From Anaerolineales bacterium (GTDB lineage Bacteria; Chloroflexota; Anaerolineae; Anaerolineales; Anaerolineaceae), in NCBI GenBank assembly GCA_020060485.1, contig JAGVAB010000077.1:1-48067 (forward strand): 48,067 nt of DNA, read 5' to 3'. The translations under genes were made by a program, and so were the position numbers. The notes beneath the pieces are model-generated. The model had not been told where the DNA came from, did not search any database, and was given only the letters and a program-made list of their open reading frames with translations. Of this stretch, positions 27,598 to 36,170 are shown in pieces. Position 1 is the first letter of the stretch, and every line of letters starts with the position of its first letter.

Positions 27598-28608
27598 TCA
27601 GGCTGGTGGTGCGGTGGAAGCACGCACGACCAGTTGGCAAGGACATTTTGAGATTCGCGGGGCAAGGCTGTCATTTGTGTTTTGCATGCGCTCCAGCAAT
27701 AATCGGGCTGCTTTCTGTCCAATTTCGTATTTGGGTTTGCGCATGGTGGTTAAAGCGGGTATGGAAAGAGAAGCTGCATGAATATCATCAATGCCCATGA
27801 TAGAGACATCTTTAGGCACCTGATAACCCATTTCATGCGCAACTTGCAAGGCACCCAAAGCGATCAGATCATTTGAAGCCAGAACCGCCGTGGGGATCTC
27901 GGAAAGTTCCAGCAAACGGCGCATGCCGCGCTCGCCGCCGTGGTTATCAAACGTCACTTCCACGACCAGCTCGGGATGCGTCTCCAATTGGTTTTTGGCA
28001 AAGAATTCATAAAAGCTGCGCTGGCGGGAAAAGCCGGATGTCACTTCAGACCTGCCCAGAAGCAGGCCGATGCGTTGATGTCCCAGGCGCAACAGGTACT
28101 CCAGTGCCTTGTGAATGGCCATTTCGGTATCCGAACCGACCATATCTGATTTGCGAAAACCGGGCCGATTTCCCAGGATCACAGCCGGGATCCTGGTTGC
28201 CAATACCTGATCTTCAGTCACATGGATGGGATTGATGAAAATGCCATCCACCCTCATCCGCATGGCCGTGCGCAAAAATTCCTGCTCACGGGCATCGCTC
28301 CAATCGATATTGGCGAAAACCACCGAATAACCGGCGCCGTCCATGATGTCCTGAATGCCGCGCGCCACTTCCGGCCAGAAGGGGTTGGTGATATCGGGCA
28401 GCATCAGCATCACGATCTGGGTGCGATCGGTACGCAAGCTGCGGGCGATGGAATTATGCTCATAACCCAGATTGGCAATGGCAGCAAAGACGCGTTGCAC
28501 AGTCTCGTCACTGACCTTGCGCGTGTCGCCGTTGACGACACGTGAGACAGTGGTTTTGGAAACCCCGGCAACTCTGGCAACATCAATGATTGTTGGTCTT
28601 GAAGCCAT
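27598..28608 (-). CDS. LacI-family repressor of the second sugar regulon
   Basis: The 336-residue protein has a LacI helix-turn-helix (IIDVARVAGVSKTTVSRVVN, residues 7-26) and a sugar-sensing domain (MLPDITNPFWPEVARGI, then SIMGIDDI near the C-terminus). AAGGAA precedes the ATG at 28608. It is transcribed from a near-perfect promoter whose start site sits inside a GGAACGTTCC palindrome, a typical autoregulated arrangement. The same operator sequence recurs before the transporter operon. Confidence 0.93.
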   Translation of the reverse strand: MASRPTIIDVARVAGVSKTTVSRVVNGDTRKVSDETVQRVFAAIANLGYEHNSIARSLRTDRTQIVMLMLPDITNPFWPEVARGIQDIMDGAGYSVVFANIDWSDAREQEFLRTAMRMRVDGIFINPIHVTEDQVLATRIPAVILGNRPGFRKSDMVGSDTEMAIHKALEYLLRLGHQRIGLLLGRSEVTSGFSRQRSFYEFFAKNQLETHPELVVEVTFDNHGGERGMRRLLELSEIPTAVLASNDLIALGALQVAHEMGYQVPKDVSIMGIDDIHAASLSIPALTTMRKPKYEIGQKAARLLLERMQNTNDSLAPRISKCPCQLVVRASTAPPA

Positions 28609-28672
28609 GCATATATTCCTTTATAATAGGGTGGAACGTTCCCATTATAGCAAATTGCTTTTTGCATGTCAA
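28599..28672. promoter_or_regulatory. Face-to-face promoters sharing one palindromic operator
   Basis: On the minus strand TTGACA (28667-28672) and TATAAT (28644-28649) are 17 bases apart and drive the lacI-type gene. On the plus strand TTGAAG (28599-28604) and TATAAT (28622-28627) are also 17 bases apart and drive the URO-D gene at 28692. Both predicted start points fall in GGAACGTTCCC (28632-28642), so one bound repressor dimer would block both. Confidence 0.75.
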
Positions 28673-28691
28673 TACCTTTCAGGAGCAGCAA

Positions 28692-29711
28692 ATGCACGAT
28701 TTTCCCAGAGACCTTGTTCTAAAAGCTTTGCGCCACGAAGAAACAGATTTTTGCCCCTATGTCATTTGGATCAAGGACGCAGAACTTAAATCCAGATTGG
28801 CCGCCTTCTATCAGGTGGAAGATATTTTTAATGGCATTATCTGCAATCATATCGAATTTTGCGGGCATATTAAAGCCGCTTTGCGCCCCTTGCCAGATGG
28901 CAGCTACCAGGATGAGTTTGGCACGCTGCTGGATATTGGCAATATTCCCCACGTCATCCAGCCGGCACTGGCAACACCCTCCTTGAGTGGCTATACGTTT
29001 CCCAACCTGGCCACAGATGAGCATTTTTCACGGGTACCCGGGTACATCCAAAAATTCCCCGACCGCTTCCGTATCGTGCAACTTCTGGAACTGTTCTTTG
29101 AGCGCGCCTGGAATATGCGCGGTATGCAGGAATTCCTGATGGACATTGTCAATGAACCAGCCTTTGTTGAAAATCTGCTGGATCAATTGCTGGATATCAT
29201 GCTGGATTGTGTCGAAAAAATCGGGCAGGATCACGGAGCAGAGATGGATGCGATTGGCTGGACGGACGACTATGGCGGCCAGAAGAATTTAATGATCAGC
29301 CCGCGCAGTTGGCGCAAGATATTTAAACCCCGTCTCGCAATCTTGTGCGAACGGATACACCGGGCAGGTAAATTTGTCTTCTTTCATAGCTGCGGAAACA
29401 TCGAAGCCATTCTACCCGACCTGATCGAGATTGGAGTTGATATTCTTAACCCCATTCAGCCAGAAACGATGGATATTTTCAAACTGAAACGTGAATACGG
29501 CCAGGATATTTGTTTCTTCGGCGGCCTGGGTACGCAGCAAACCCTGATGCATGGCTCACCCCGTGAAGTGAAGTCAGAAGTGGCAGCTTGCTTGCAGGGA
29601 ATGCGTACAGGCGGCGGGTTTGTCATCGCCCCGGCCAAGGATATCATGAGCAATGTGCCTTTTGAAAATGCGCTGGCCTTGATCGACAGCCTGCGCTTGC
29701 AGGAATTTTGA
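28692..29711 (+). CDS. URO-D family protein (uroporphyrinogen decarboxylase/MtaA-like methyltransferase fold)
   Basis: The 339-residue TIM-barrel protein has the metal-site signature H232-S-C234-G and the neighbouring segments DILNPIQPETMD and CFFGGLGTQQTL. These are typical of the MtaA/CmuA branch and of many uncharacterised URO-D relatives in sugar-catabolic loci, and less of true haem-pathway enzymes. AGGAG precedes the ATG at 28692. Because it shares the operator region with the divergent LacI-type gene, it belongs to the same regulon. It may act on a breakdown intermediate of the unknown substrate. A corrinoid methyltransferase role is possible, but no corrinoid protein is present. Confidence 0.85.
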   Translation: MHDFPRDLVLKALRHEETDFCPYVIWIKDAELKSRLAAFYQVEDIFNGIICNHIEFCGHIKAALRPLPDGSYQDEFGTLLDIGNIPHVIQPALATPSLSGYTFPNLATDEHFSRVPGYIQKFPDRFRIVQLLELFFERAWNMRGMQEFLMDIVNEPAFVENLLDQLLDIMLDCVEKIGQDHGAEMDAIGWTDDYGGQKNLMISPRSWRKIFKPRLAILCERIHRAGKFVFFHSCGNIEAILPDLIEIGVDILNPIQPETMDIFKLKREYGQDICFFGGLGTQQTLMHGSPREVKSEVAACLQGMRTGGGFVIAPAKDIMSNVPFENALALIDSLRLQEF

Positions 29712-29803
29712 GTTTTCTGGCGGGCAAGGACAAAACTCGAGCGAATGCTTATGCCGAATTACTTTCAATCAAGGATTTTGCAACATACACCGTGATCAGT
29801 ATT

Positions 29804-31381
29804 TTATTTCTTAAGATCTTTGATCACTCTGTCTGCTGCAATTTTTCCTGTCAGGAAAGAAATCGGAAGCCCGGAAGGGCTATATGTCCATTGGCCAGCC
29901 TGATAGACTCCCGGGATCGGTGTCTTGATTGCATTCATGATCTTTGGTAATCGGCTTTCAGCAGGAACCGGATGATTTGTAAAAGACCATCCTGTGATTG
30001 CGCCTTCGTGATTGCCAGTCAGTTTGGTCATGGTTAAAGGAGAAGATGAGAATCGATGGAGGATTGATTGCTCAAGCTCTGGAAAAACGGTGGCAGAAAG
30101 AACATTAGTGATACATGTTTCACAATACGTCTTAAACGAATCATACCAACCCTGCTCTTTAATGAACCTGGTCAATTGATAATCAAACAAAACACTGATG
30201 ATCAGTCCCGTCTTTCCTTCTGGCGCAAGACTGCTGTCTCTCAAGACAGGGATAGAAATTTCATAGGTGGTCAAAGAGAAGAAACATTCCAGCCATTTTT
30301 CCACAGCTTCCCGATCCTGCCCTGTTGGAACAGGCCCACACACGGATTGCCCCTTTCGACTGGGGGTAAAGAAGAAGTGTTCACTGCACCTTTCTGCAAA
30401 GTATTCCTTCTCCAGATCAACCCCCAGGAATACAGAAAAGACCGAATCATTACCCGATTTATCCATGATCATTTTCTGCCGTTCGATGATCGCATGCCGG
30501 GTTTTTCCATTTGAAATCTGGATGGGGTCAAGCAATCGGTATAAAGCGCGCTGATCAGCAGCCCAGATCAATCTGCGGAAATGATGCTGATTACCAAAGG
30601 CATCCTCCACATATTTCTTTTCCGTGTCGACGCCGACAATCCTGGTATTGGTACTGATCACCCCCTGATGTTGTTTGATAAAATCAACCAGTTTCCAAAT
30701 GAACTTGTTGGTACCACCGATCGGGTAATAATAATCCAGGTACAATTTCAAATAGCTGAGTGCAAAAAATGCCGGTGTCTCCTGAAAGAAATGCTGGCTA
30801 ATAATATCGACCAGACTTTGGTTCCGGGTGTACCGTTTCAGAAAATCGACAACAGGTTCGTTCAATTTGGAAATTTTTGGGGCGATGAAAGCATATTTAA
30901 ACACCCAGGGAATGATCTCCCTCAGCATGTATTCCTGATCTTTTTTCATGTCAAGAAACAAAGGGTTATCAATCCCATATTGAACATCCATATACTTCAT
31001 TATGGTCTGAATTTTTTGGATGATCAGTTCAATTTCTTCGCGGCTATCCTCATAAAGGCTTAACAACAAGTTCTTGTATGCATTCAGGCTTTCACCGGAA
31101 TCGATTTGGATGACCTTGTCCTCTATGCCAACCGAGATCTTGTTGGGCACAAAATCAATGGAGATTCCAAGCTGCCTGAGCATTGGAAAGAGAACACCAG
31201 AGTTTTCCAAAGCGCGGATGCCGCCATCATAAACAAAACCGTCCCGCACAAAGGTTTTGACAAGACCGCCACATGTCTCTTCTTTCTCACAAAGCAGAAC
31301 GGATTTTCCAGCTTTTGAAAGGAAGGCCGCGGCTGTCAAACCTGCAACTCCCCCACCCACAACGATGACATCATATTCCAT
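29804..31381 (-). CDS. FAD-dependent oxidoreductase, phytoene-desaturase/CrtI-like
   Basis: The 525-residue protein begins with the dinucleotide-binding motif VGGGVAGLTAAAFLSKAG (residues 8-25). It continues with the CrtI-type GGxxxT region (CGGLVKTF) and ends with a FAD-contact segment PGVYQAGQWTYSPSGLP. Its length suits carotenoid desaturase/isomerase relatives, and it has no signal peptide. It follows the SDR and NTF2-like genes at short distance, and the three probably form one transcript. No carotenoid synthesis genes are visible, so a lipid or other redox substrate is equally plausible. Confidence 0.83.
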   Translation of the reverse strand: MEYDVIVVGGGVAGLTAAAFLSKAGKSVLLCEKEETCGGLVKTFVRDGFVYDGGIRALENSGVLFPMLRQLGISIDFVPNKISVGIEDKVIQIDSGESLNAYKNLLLSLYEDSREEIELIIQKIQTIMKYMDVQYGIDNPLFLDMKKDQEYMLREIIPWVFKYAFIAPKISKLNEPVVDFLKRYTRNQSLVDIISQHFFQETPAFFALSYLKLYLDYYYPIGGTNKFIWKLVDFIKQHQGVISTNTRIVGVDTEKKYVEDAFGNQHHFRRLIWAADQRALYRLLDPIQISNGKTRHAIIERQKMIMDKSGNDSVFSVFLGVDLEKEYFAERCSEHFFFTPSRKGQSVCGPVPTGQDREAVEKWLECFFSLTTYEISIPVLRDSSLAPEGKTGLIISVLFDYQLTRFIKEQGWYDSFKTYCETCITNVLSATVFPELEQSILHRFSSSPLTMTKLTGNHEGAITGWSFTNHPVPAESRLPKIMNAIKTPIPGVYQAGQWTYSPSGLPISFLTGKIAADRVIKDLKK

Positions 31382-31416
31382 TGCGATACCTCAACAAGCT
31401 TCCAATCTCTCTCATT

Positions 31417-32355
31417 CTATTGCAGACCGTTGTGTTTTCCGAACGAATTAAGACCGGTCAACTCCTCACTGATTTGCCACACTTTCGTTCCCAGGCTTCG
31501 GTCAAGCGCATGCATGGCAGGCTTTTCCAGGATCGTCAGGTTAAAAAACTGGCCACTTACTTCAGCCATCTCGGGAGCAGCCGCCAGGTAATAAATCGCC
31601 TTCCCTGAAATTTCCGGGGCCTTCAAGAGCCAGGCCAAAAAATAACGCTGGTACAGCCTGTAAAACAAACCGTTATTCATTCCAATATTGGTCTTCACTT
31701 CTCCAGGGTGTACTGCATTGATCGTCACCCCACTGCCGTTAAGCTGTTCGGAAAATTCCCAAACCGTGAGAAGCTGTGCGACCTTTGAAGCGCCATAGCC
31801 TTGCAAACCTTTGTACTTCCGTTTTTGCCAGTTCAGGTCATCAAGGTCCAAACCGCCAAACCGGTGCCCCTGTGAATTCACCTGAATGATACGCGCAGGC
31901 GCGCTCTCAATCATCCTTTCAAGAAGCAAACGGGTTAGCAAATAGGACGCCAAATGATTTACAGCAAAAACCATTTCAATCCCATCTTCAGTTAACCTGC
32001 GCTGTGTGTTATGGATGCCGGCATTGTTAATCAACACGTCAATCCTGGGATACGTCTCGAGCAAACTTTCTGCTGCTTTACGCACTTCGGATAGTTTGGA
32101 AAAATCCGCCTGGATGACATCAACCCGGGTTGCGCAGCTGCTTTCCAGTTCATTCTTGACCGCGCTGGCTTTTTGACTGTCTCTGCAAACAATGACAAGA
32201 TGCGCTCCACCCTGAGCCAGCTGTTTGGCAGTCTGGTATCCCACCCCGGAAGTGGCGCCAGTGATCACACACACCTGCCCATCCATGCGGGCTTCAGTTG
32301 TCTTTTGAACCATTCGGGCATTGGCAATGAATTGAAGCTCTTCTGGAAGTTTCAT
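31417..32355 (-). CDS. Short-chain dehydrogenase/reductase (retinol-dehydrogenase-like)
   Basis: The 312-residue Rossmann-fold protein has TGATSGVG (32-39) for NAD(P) binding, NNAG (110-113), and the catalytic Y187-GAS-K191 pair with an upstream serine at VNSQGH. The long C-terminal part fits the extended retinol dehydrogenase-like branch. It starts 12 bases after the NTF2-like gene and precedes the FAD oxidoreductase, which suggests sequential oxidoreduction of one lipid-like substrate. Substrate unknown. Confidence 0.9.
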   Translation of the reverse strand: MKLPEELQFIANARMVQKTTEARMDGQVCVITGATSGVGYQTAKQLAQGGAHLVIVCRDSQKASAVKNELESSCATRVDVIQADFSKLSEVRKAAESLLETYPRIDVLINNAGIHNTQRRLTEDGIEMVFAVNHLASYLLTRLLLERMIESAPARIIQVNSQGHRFGGLDLDDLNWQKRKYKGLQGYGASKVAQLLTVWEFSEQLNGSGVTINAVHPGEVKTNIGMNNGLFYRLYQRYFLAWLLKAPEISGKAIYYLAAAPEMAEVSGQFFNLTILEKPAMHALDRSLGTKVWQISEELTGLNSFGKHNGLQ

Positions 32356-32367
32356 GCCGACCTTCCG

Positions 32368-32826
32368 CTAACCAAATCTTTTCCGCAAAAAATTCCGATA
32401 TGTCCGGCGAAAATAGGGTATGCCATTAAAGATGTCCCCCCAAAGATCAAAATAATCCCTCTGGTGGATAATTTTGTTATCCTCGCCAAAAGTCAGTCTG
32501 GTGCAGCCGAACACTGGCGTACTGGGATATTTATTGAACATCATGATCATCTTCCATTCGATGAAAACGATATTGGCATCTTTCACGATGGACTGGATCT
32601 CCATGTTCAATTGTTCACAACGCTCGGTCAATCGATTGCACATCGCCTTAAAGTCTTGAATGCCTTCGATCTTTTGAATGCTGTCCTGGAATACAATTTG
32701 GTCATGATAATATGGAAAAATATGTGACCAGTCAGGTTTCCCATCCTTGTTATATGTTTTGGACCATAGTTCGAAAATTTGCTCAACTGTTAATGGTTCC
32801 ATTTTATCTGATTCGGTCATTTCCAT
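32368..32826 (-). CDS. NTF2/SnoaL-like small protein
   Basis: The 152-residue protein shows the alternating pattern of the cone-shaped NTF2/SnoaL fold, with the motifs WSHIFPYYHDQIVFQD, an I-E-W-K-M strand and a late RDYFD-W-G segment. Such proteins act as isomerases, cyclases or ligand carriers. It is the first gene of the NTF2/SDR/FAD unit. The start is weakly supported (AAAAGAT upstream) and a downstream ATG at residue 9 is possible. The 260 bases upstream to 33089 hold no recognised gene. Confidence 0.72.
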   Translation of the reverse strand: MEMTESDKMEPLTVEQIFELWSKTYNKDGKPDWSHIFPYYHDQIVFQDSIQKIEGIQDFKAMCNRLTERCEQLNMEIQSIVKDANIVFIEWKMIMMFNKYPSTPVFGCTRLTFGEDNKIIHQRDYFDLWGDIFNGIPYFRRTYRNFLRKRFG

Positions 32827-33088
32827 ATCTTTTATCGTTCACCCCAAAAAGCCAGATGTGCGCTGACAAACAACTTCACTGCCCATAGAATGGCATAATT
32901 ATACCAATTAAGGGAGAAAAGGGATGGAATTATCTATTAGCGGGTGCACGAAACAAGGGTATTAAGCGAAAAATCAACGTGCCATGTCCAGATGAAAACC
33001 ACGGTCTGCAAATCAAAAAGCGCACTGCCCTGACGGAAATGCCAGGGAGTTCACAAGAGCGATTTTAAACACTTGGATTACAGGATAG

Positions 33089-33230
33089 CTTACAAATCCG
33101 GCGGTTTTCTCAGCAACCCGTTGTCATCTATTTCGTCGTGAGGCCTGTCAAACCGTCTTTGGAAAGCATTGTTTTGTTTTAATTGCCCATACCAGCAGGA
33201 GTGAATCAAGCCTTTTAGAGCCAGAAGCCA
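33089..33230. repeat. Copy 1 of a diverged ~140-bp repeat encoding a shared C-terminal tail
   Basis: This segment and 34151-34291 align without frame change. Shared stretches include CAGCAACCCGTT, GGCCTGTCAAACCGT and AAAGCATTGTTTTG. The encoded last 45 residues match at 26 positions, including QLKQNNAF, RFDRP and DNGLL, although the two host proteins are otherwise unrelated. Confidence 0.85.
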
Positions 33231-34103
33231 CAACAGGCCAGCGATAATAACGAATGCGCCAAATTCGAGGATGATGATGTTGCCGATGTTGAGGTCGATC
33301 ATGGTCAGCGGCGGCTGGAGTCGGGTTATCGCCCCAACCAGGTTGACGTGGCGGCCATCGCCGGTCAGGTTGAAAACGTCGGTTTCGAGGAAATTCCAAG
33401 TGAAGTGCAGTGCCACCGGCATCCACAGAGTTCCGGTTTGCATGCGCACCAGGCCGAACAGCAGGCCAAAGAGCGTCGCCAGCAAAATTGCCAGCGCTAG
33501 CGTGCCAGATTGCATCCCGCCCTCGCTGTAGGCCAGCAAGTGCATCACGCCAAAGACAACCGACATGCCGAGCAAGGCTCTCCAGCGTCCCCAGACGGCG
33601 TTCAGCCCGGTCAGCAGATAGCCACGAAAGAGCGTTTCCTCGCCGACAGCGACACACAAATTGACGAGAAATCCGGTCCAAAGGATTCGCCACCAGGTCT
33701 CAGCGGGGAGGACTTGCCAGTTCCAGCCATCCAGGATCAGCCCGCTGCTGGCGAGTTCAAGCACAAACAAGGCCGACAGAACCGCTGAAATAACCAGGAT
33801 GCCGGTCAAGACATCTTTCCTGGCTGAAGGCTCGAGAGGGAAAAATCCCGGCCAGGGGTTGACGCGCAGCACCGTTTTCAGGGCTAGCGCCGGGAAGACG
33901 ATGTAAGCCAGCAGGCGCAGGCCATAGGTCAGCGTCTTTCCAAAATAAACCTGAACGTTTTCCGATGCGCCCAGCCATTTCATCAACAGGTTGGGACCGA
34001 TGCCCAGGATAGCATTGGCGAGGGTGATGGACAGCAGCAGGACGGCGAATCCGCCAAGGACGGAGATGGAAAGGCGATGTTGAGAGAAAAAATTTTTCAC
34101 CAC
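33090..34103 (-). CDS. CPBP-family intramembrane metalloprotease with a foreign C-terminal tail
   Basis: The 337-residue membrane protein has the CAAX/bacteriocin-processing protease motifs: GEETLFRG (E155, E156, R160), H188 in FGVMHL, and H233/N237 in HFTWNF. The active-site residues are complete. It would cleave substrates within the membrane or act in maturation and self-immunity. The final ~45 residues (QLKQNNAFQRRFDRPHDEID... region) do not belong to the CPBP domain and match the tail of the neighbouring flavodoxin protein. It is the last gene of a five-gene unit behind a MacB-like exporter, where CPBP proteases often accompany peptide export. Confidence 0.9.
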   Translation of the reverse strand: MVKNFFSQHRLSISVLGGFAVLLLSITLANAILGIGPNLLMKWLGASENVQVYFGKTLTYGLRLLAYIVFPALALKTVLRVNPWPGFFPLEPSARKDVLTGILVISAVLSALFVLELASSGLILDGWNWQVLPAETWWRILWTGFLVNLCVAVGEETLFRGYLLTGLNAVWGRWRALLGMSVVFGVMHLLAYSEGGMQSGTLALAILLATLFGLLFGLVRMQTGTLWMPVALHFTWNFLETDVFNLTGDGRHVNLVGAITRLQPPLTMIDLNIGNIIILEFGAFVIIAGLLWLLALKGLIHSCWYGQLKQNNAFQRRFDRPHDEIDDNGLLRKPPDL

Positions 34104-34150
34104 AGGTTTCCTATCGTTTTATGCATAAAGTTTCAAAGATTTTAGGAATA

Positions 34151-34291
34151 CTTACAATCCCGGCGACTCTCCCAGCAACCCGTTATCATGAGCGGCGGCA
34201 TAAGGCCTGTCAAACCGTTGGTGAAAAGCATTGTTTTGCTTTAGTTGCCTATTCCAGTAGGCCTGGACCAAGCCTGTGGGAGCCAGCAGCC
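34151..34291. repeat. Copy 2 of the tail-encoding repeat
   Basis: This is the counterpart of 33089-33230, at the 3' end of the double-flavodoxin gene, where the tail appears native. The two copies are about 1.06 kb apart in direct orientation. Confidence 0.85.
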
Positions 34292-35387
34292 TGAATAAAA
34301 GAAGCATCCCTTTAGACAAATGGCTTTTGCCTGCCAGTTCAGCCTGGGTCTGTGCTGACATATGGCCGCCTTCGAGTACAGATCCAACTAACGCCACAAA
34401 GGGTGCAAGCATCCTTTCTTGCTCTTTTGCTGGATAAAGCTGAAGACCCTCAACGCCGCCTTTGATCGCAGTGCCTATATAATCCCGCTGGAGGCGCCGG
34501 GTCAGATTTTCAAAGTAAGCTTCCAAAAAGTGGGATTGGCTGCTTTCTGGAAAACCTTGTTGTACGATAAAACCCAATGAACCTTTGGAGGGTTGCAGCA
34601 GCTCAATAAAGGCCATCACATGAGAAGGCATGGCATGTACGTATAGGGGCAGGACAAAGATTACCGCCTGTTCCGAAGAGAAATTCGATGCCCACTGCGG
34701 CCACATTTCCTTTTGCTTGAGATCGCGAACGACGACATTCGGGCCATAGCCCTCTGAAATCGCCTGCAGAATGCGTGCTGTATTGCTGCCGCCAAGCCTG
34801 GGTGAACCGTTGTAAAGAATGACGGTATTCACGCTTTCGGTGGCATTGGGCTTTAAAAGCTTGTTCCTTGCGTTGCGCGGACGAAGTTCCTTCAACGTCC
34901 ATGTAGGGCTCTTGTGAATGCGATAGGCTTTTGACTGGAAATGATAGGCTGTCCTGTAAAGATAATCCTCGATGACTTGCGCTTCCTCTTGATTCAGGCC
35001 TTTATCCTCATAATAGAAGTGAAGCTCTGGATAACATTCATATCGCGCTTTGTGATGACATTCACCGTCCACAATTTCTATATACGGATGATAATTGGGG
35101 ATGGTGCGGTCAAAAAAAGCTTTGGCGCAATGATCGATAAAGCCTTGGGCTGTGTCCAGGAGCAAGATCACTTTGTCAGAGTTAACATAGTCCGGGTAAC
35201 TATTTGCCATCACATCTTTAAAAACACACCTGCCTGGCGTCTTCACCCAACAGGACCAACACCCGATACACGCCTTGATTGCTGCGGGAGCCAATCCTTT
35301 ATAGCGTGGTTGTTCATCATACAGGGATGTAATGGCAGCAACGGTTTCGGGGTCTGGGTTAATCCTTAAATCAAAAAGGGTAATCAT
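34152..35387 (-). CDS. Double flavodoxin-fold NAD(P)H-dependent FMN reductase-like protein
   Basis: The 411-residue protein consists of two flavodoxin/FMN-reductase-like halves. The first carries a cysteine cluster C40-x2-C43-x2-C46-x7-C54 (ACIGCWSCW...GRC), as in iron-sulfur flavoproteins and quinone-reductase-like proteins. The second begins with the FMN phosphate loop NGSPRLGGSNT near residue 195. It should bind FMN and possibly a metal or iron-sulfur site. It follows the ABC ATPase gene by 15 bases and precedes the CPBP gene. Its C-terminal tail, ending at the shared repeat, is typical of this reductase type, so this gene is the likely origin of the repeat. Confidence 0.82.
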   Translation of the reverse strand: MITLFDLRINPDPETVAAITSLYDEQPRYKGLAPAAIKACIGCWSCWVKTPGRCVFKDVMANSYPDYVNSDKVILLLDTAQGFIDHCAKAFFDRTIPNYHPYIEIVDGECHHKARYECYPELHFYYEDKGLNQEEAQVIEDYLYRTAYHFQSKAYRIHKSPTWTLKELRPRNARNKLLKPNATESVNTVILYNGSPRLGGSNTARILQAISEGYGPNVVVRDLKQKEMWPQWASNFSSEQAVIFVLPLYVHAMPSHVMAFIELLQPSKGSLGFIVQQGFPESSQSHFLEAYFENLTRRLQRDYIGTAIKGGVEGLQLYPAKEQERMLAPFVALVGSVLEGGHMSAQTQAELAGKSHLSKGMLLLFRLLAPTGLVQAYWNRQLKQNNAFHQRFDRPYAAAHDNGLLGESPGL

Positions 35388-35402
35388 GTGGTCACCTTTA
35401 CT

Positions 35403-36167
35403 TCAGAATTTCATCTCAGCCAGCCAGGCTGTGAGGTCTTCAACGCGAGCATTCAAATCATCACGGGTTTCATCGTATACGCCTGGCCGGTACTCCCCGG
35501 CAATCTTGCCGTCCAGGATAAACAGCACCCGCTCTGTTTTGGCAGCAACCCGCACATCGTGTGTAACCAGCAGAATGGTCGTACCGGTGCGATGGATCTC
35601 AGCCAGCAGCGCCATGATCTCGTTGGCCGAAGTTGAATTCAAAGCGCCAGTCGGCTCGTCCCCAAAGATGATGATCGGGTCGCTCATTAGCGCGCGGCAA
35701 ATTCCAACGCGCTGAAGCTGACCGCCAGAAGCCTGGGTGATATCGCGCGTTTCCAATTCGGCAATATCTGTCTTTTTCATCAACATTTTTGCTTTGTCGG
35801 TAACTTGCGCACCATTTTTCCTGCCATCGCGCATGGATGGCAGGATGATGTTATCGAGAACATTCAGGTTTTTCAGCAAGGTCGGCTGCTGGAAAACAAA
35901 GCCCATCTTCCTCCGGCGGATGTCGGCCAGTTCATCGTCGCTGAGCCTTGACAGGTGCACATCATCAAAGATGACATTGCCACTGTCAACCCCATCCATT
36001 CCGCTCAATGCAAACAGCAGCGTTGATTTTCCCGAACCCGAAGGTCCCATAACCGCAACAAACTCACCCTGGTTGATCTCAACCGAGACGCCGTCAAGAA
36101 CCTTGTGCGTTTCTGCGCCCTCACCAAAAGATTTGACGATGTTTTCGCCAACAATGATCTTCTCCAT
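35403..36167 (-). CDS. ABC transporter ATPase, MacB/LolD type
   Basis: The 254-residue ATPase has Walker A GPSGSGKST (41-49), a signature read as ASGGQLQR, and Walker B IIIFGDEP. It is of the type that pairs with FtsX-like permeases to drive lipoprotein or peptide export or periplasmic mechanotransmission. AAGGAG precedes the ATG, which lies three bases after the permease stop, indicating tight coupling. The substitution of Ala for Leu in the LSGGQ signature is a minor oddity. Confidence 0.95.
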   Translation of the reverse strand: MEKIIVGENIVKSFGEGAETHKVLDGVSVEINQGEFVAVMGPSGSGKSTLLFALSGMDGVDSGNVIFDDVHLSRLSDDELADIRRRKMGFVFQQPTLLKNLNVLDNIILPSMRDGRKNGAQVTDKAKMLMKKTDIAELETRDITQASGGQLQRVGICRALMSDPIIIFGDEPTGALNSTSANEIMALLAEIHRTGTTILLVTHDVRVAAKTERVLFILDGKIAGEYRPGVYDETRDDLNARVEDLTAWLAEMKF

Positions 36168-36170
36168 TTT

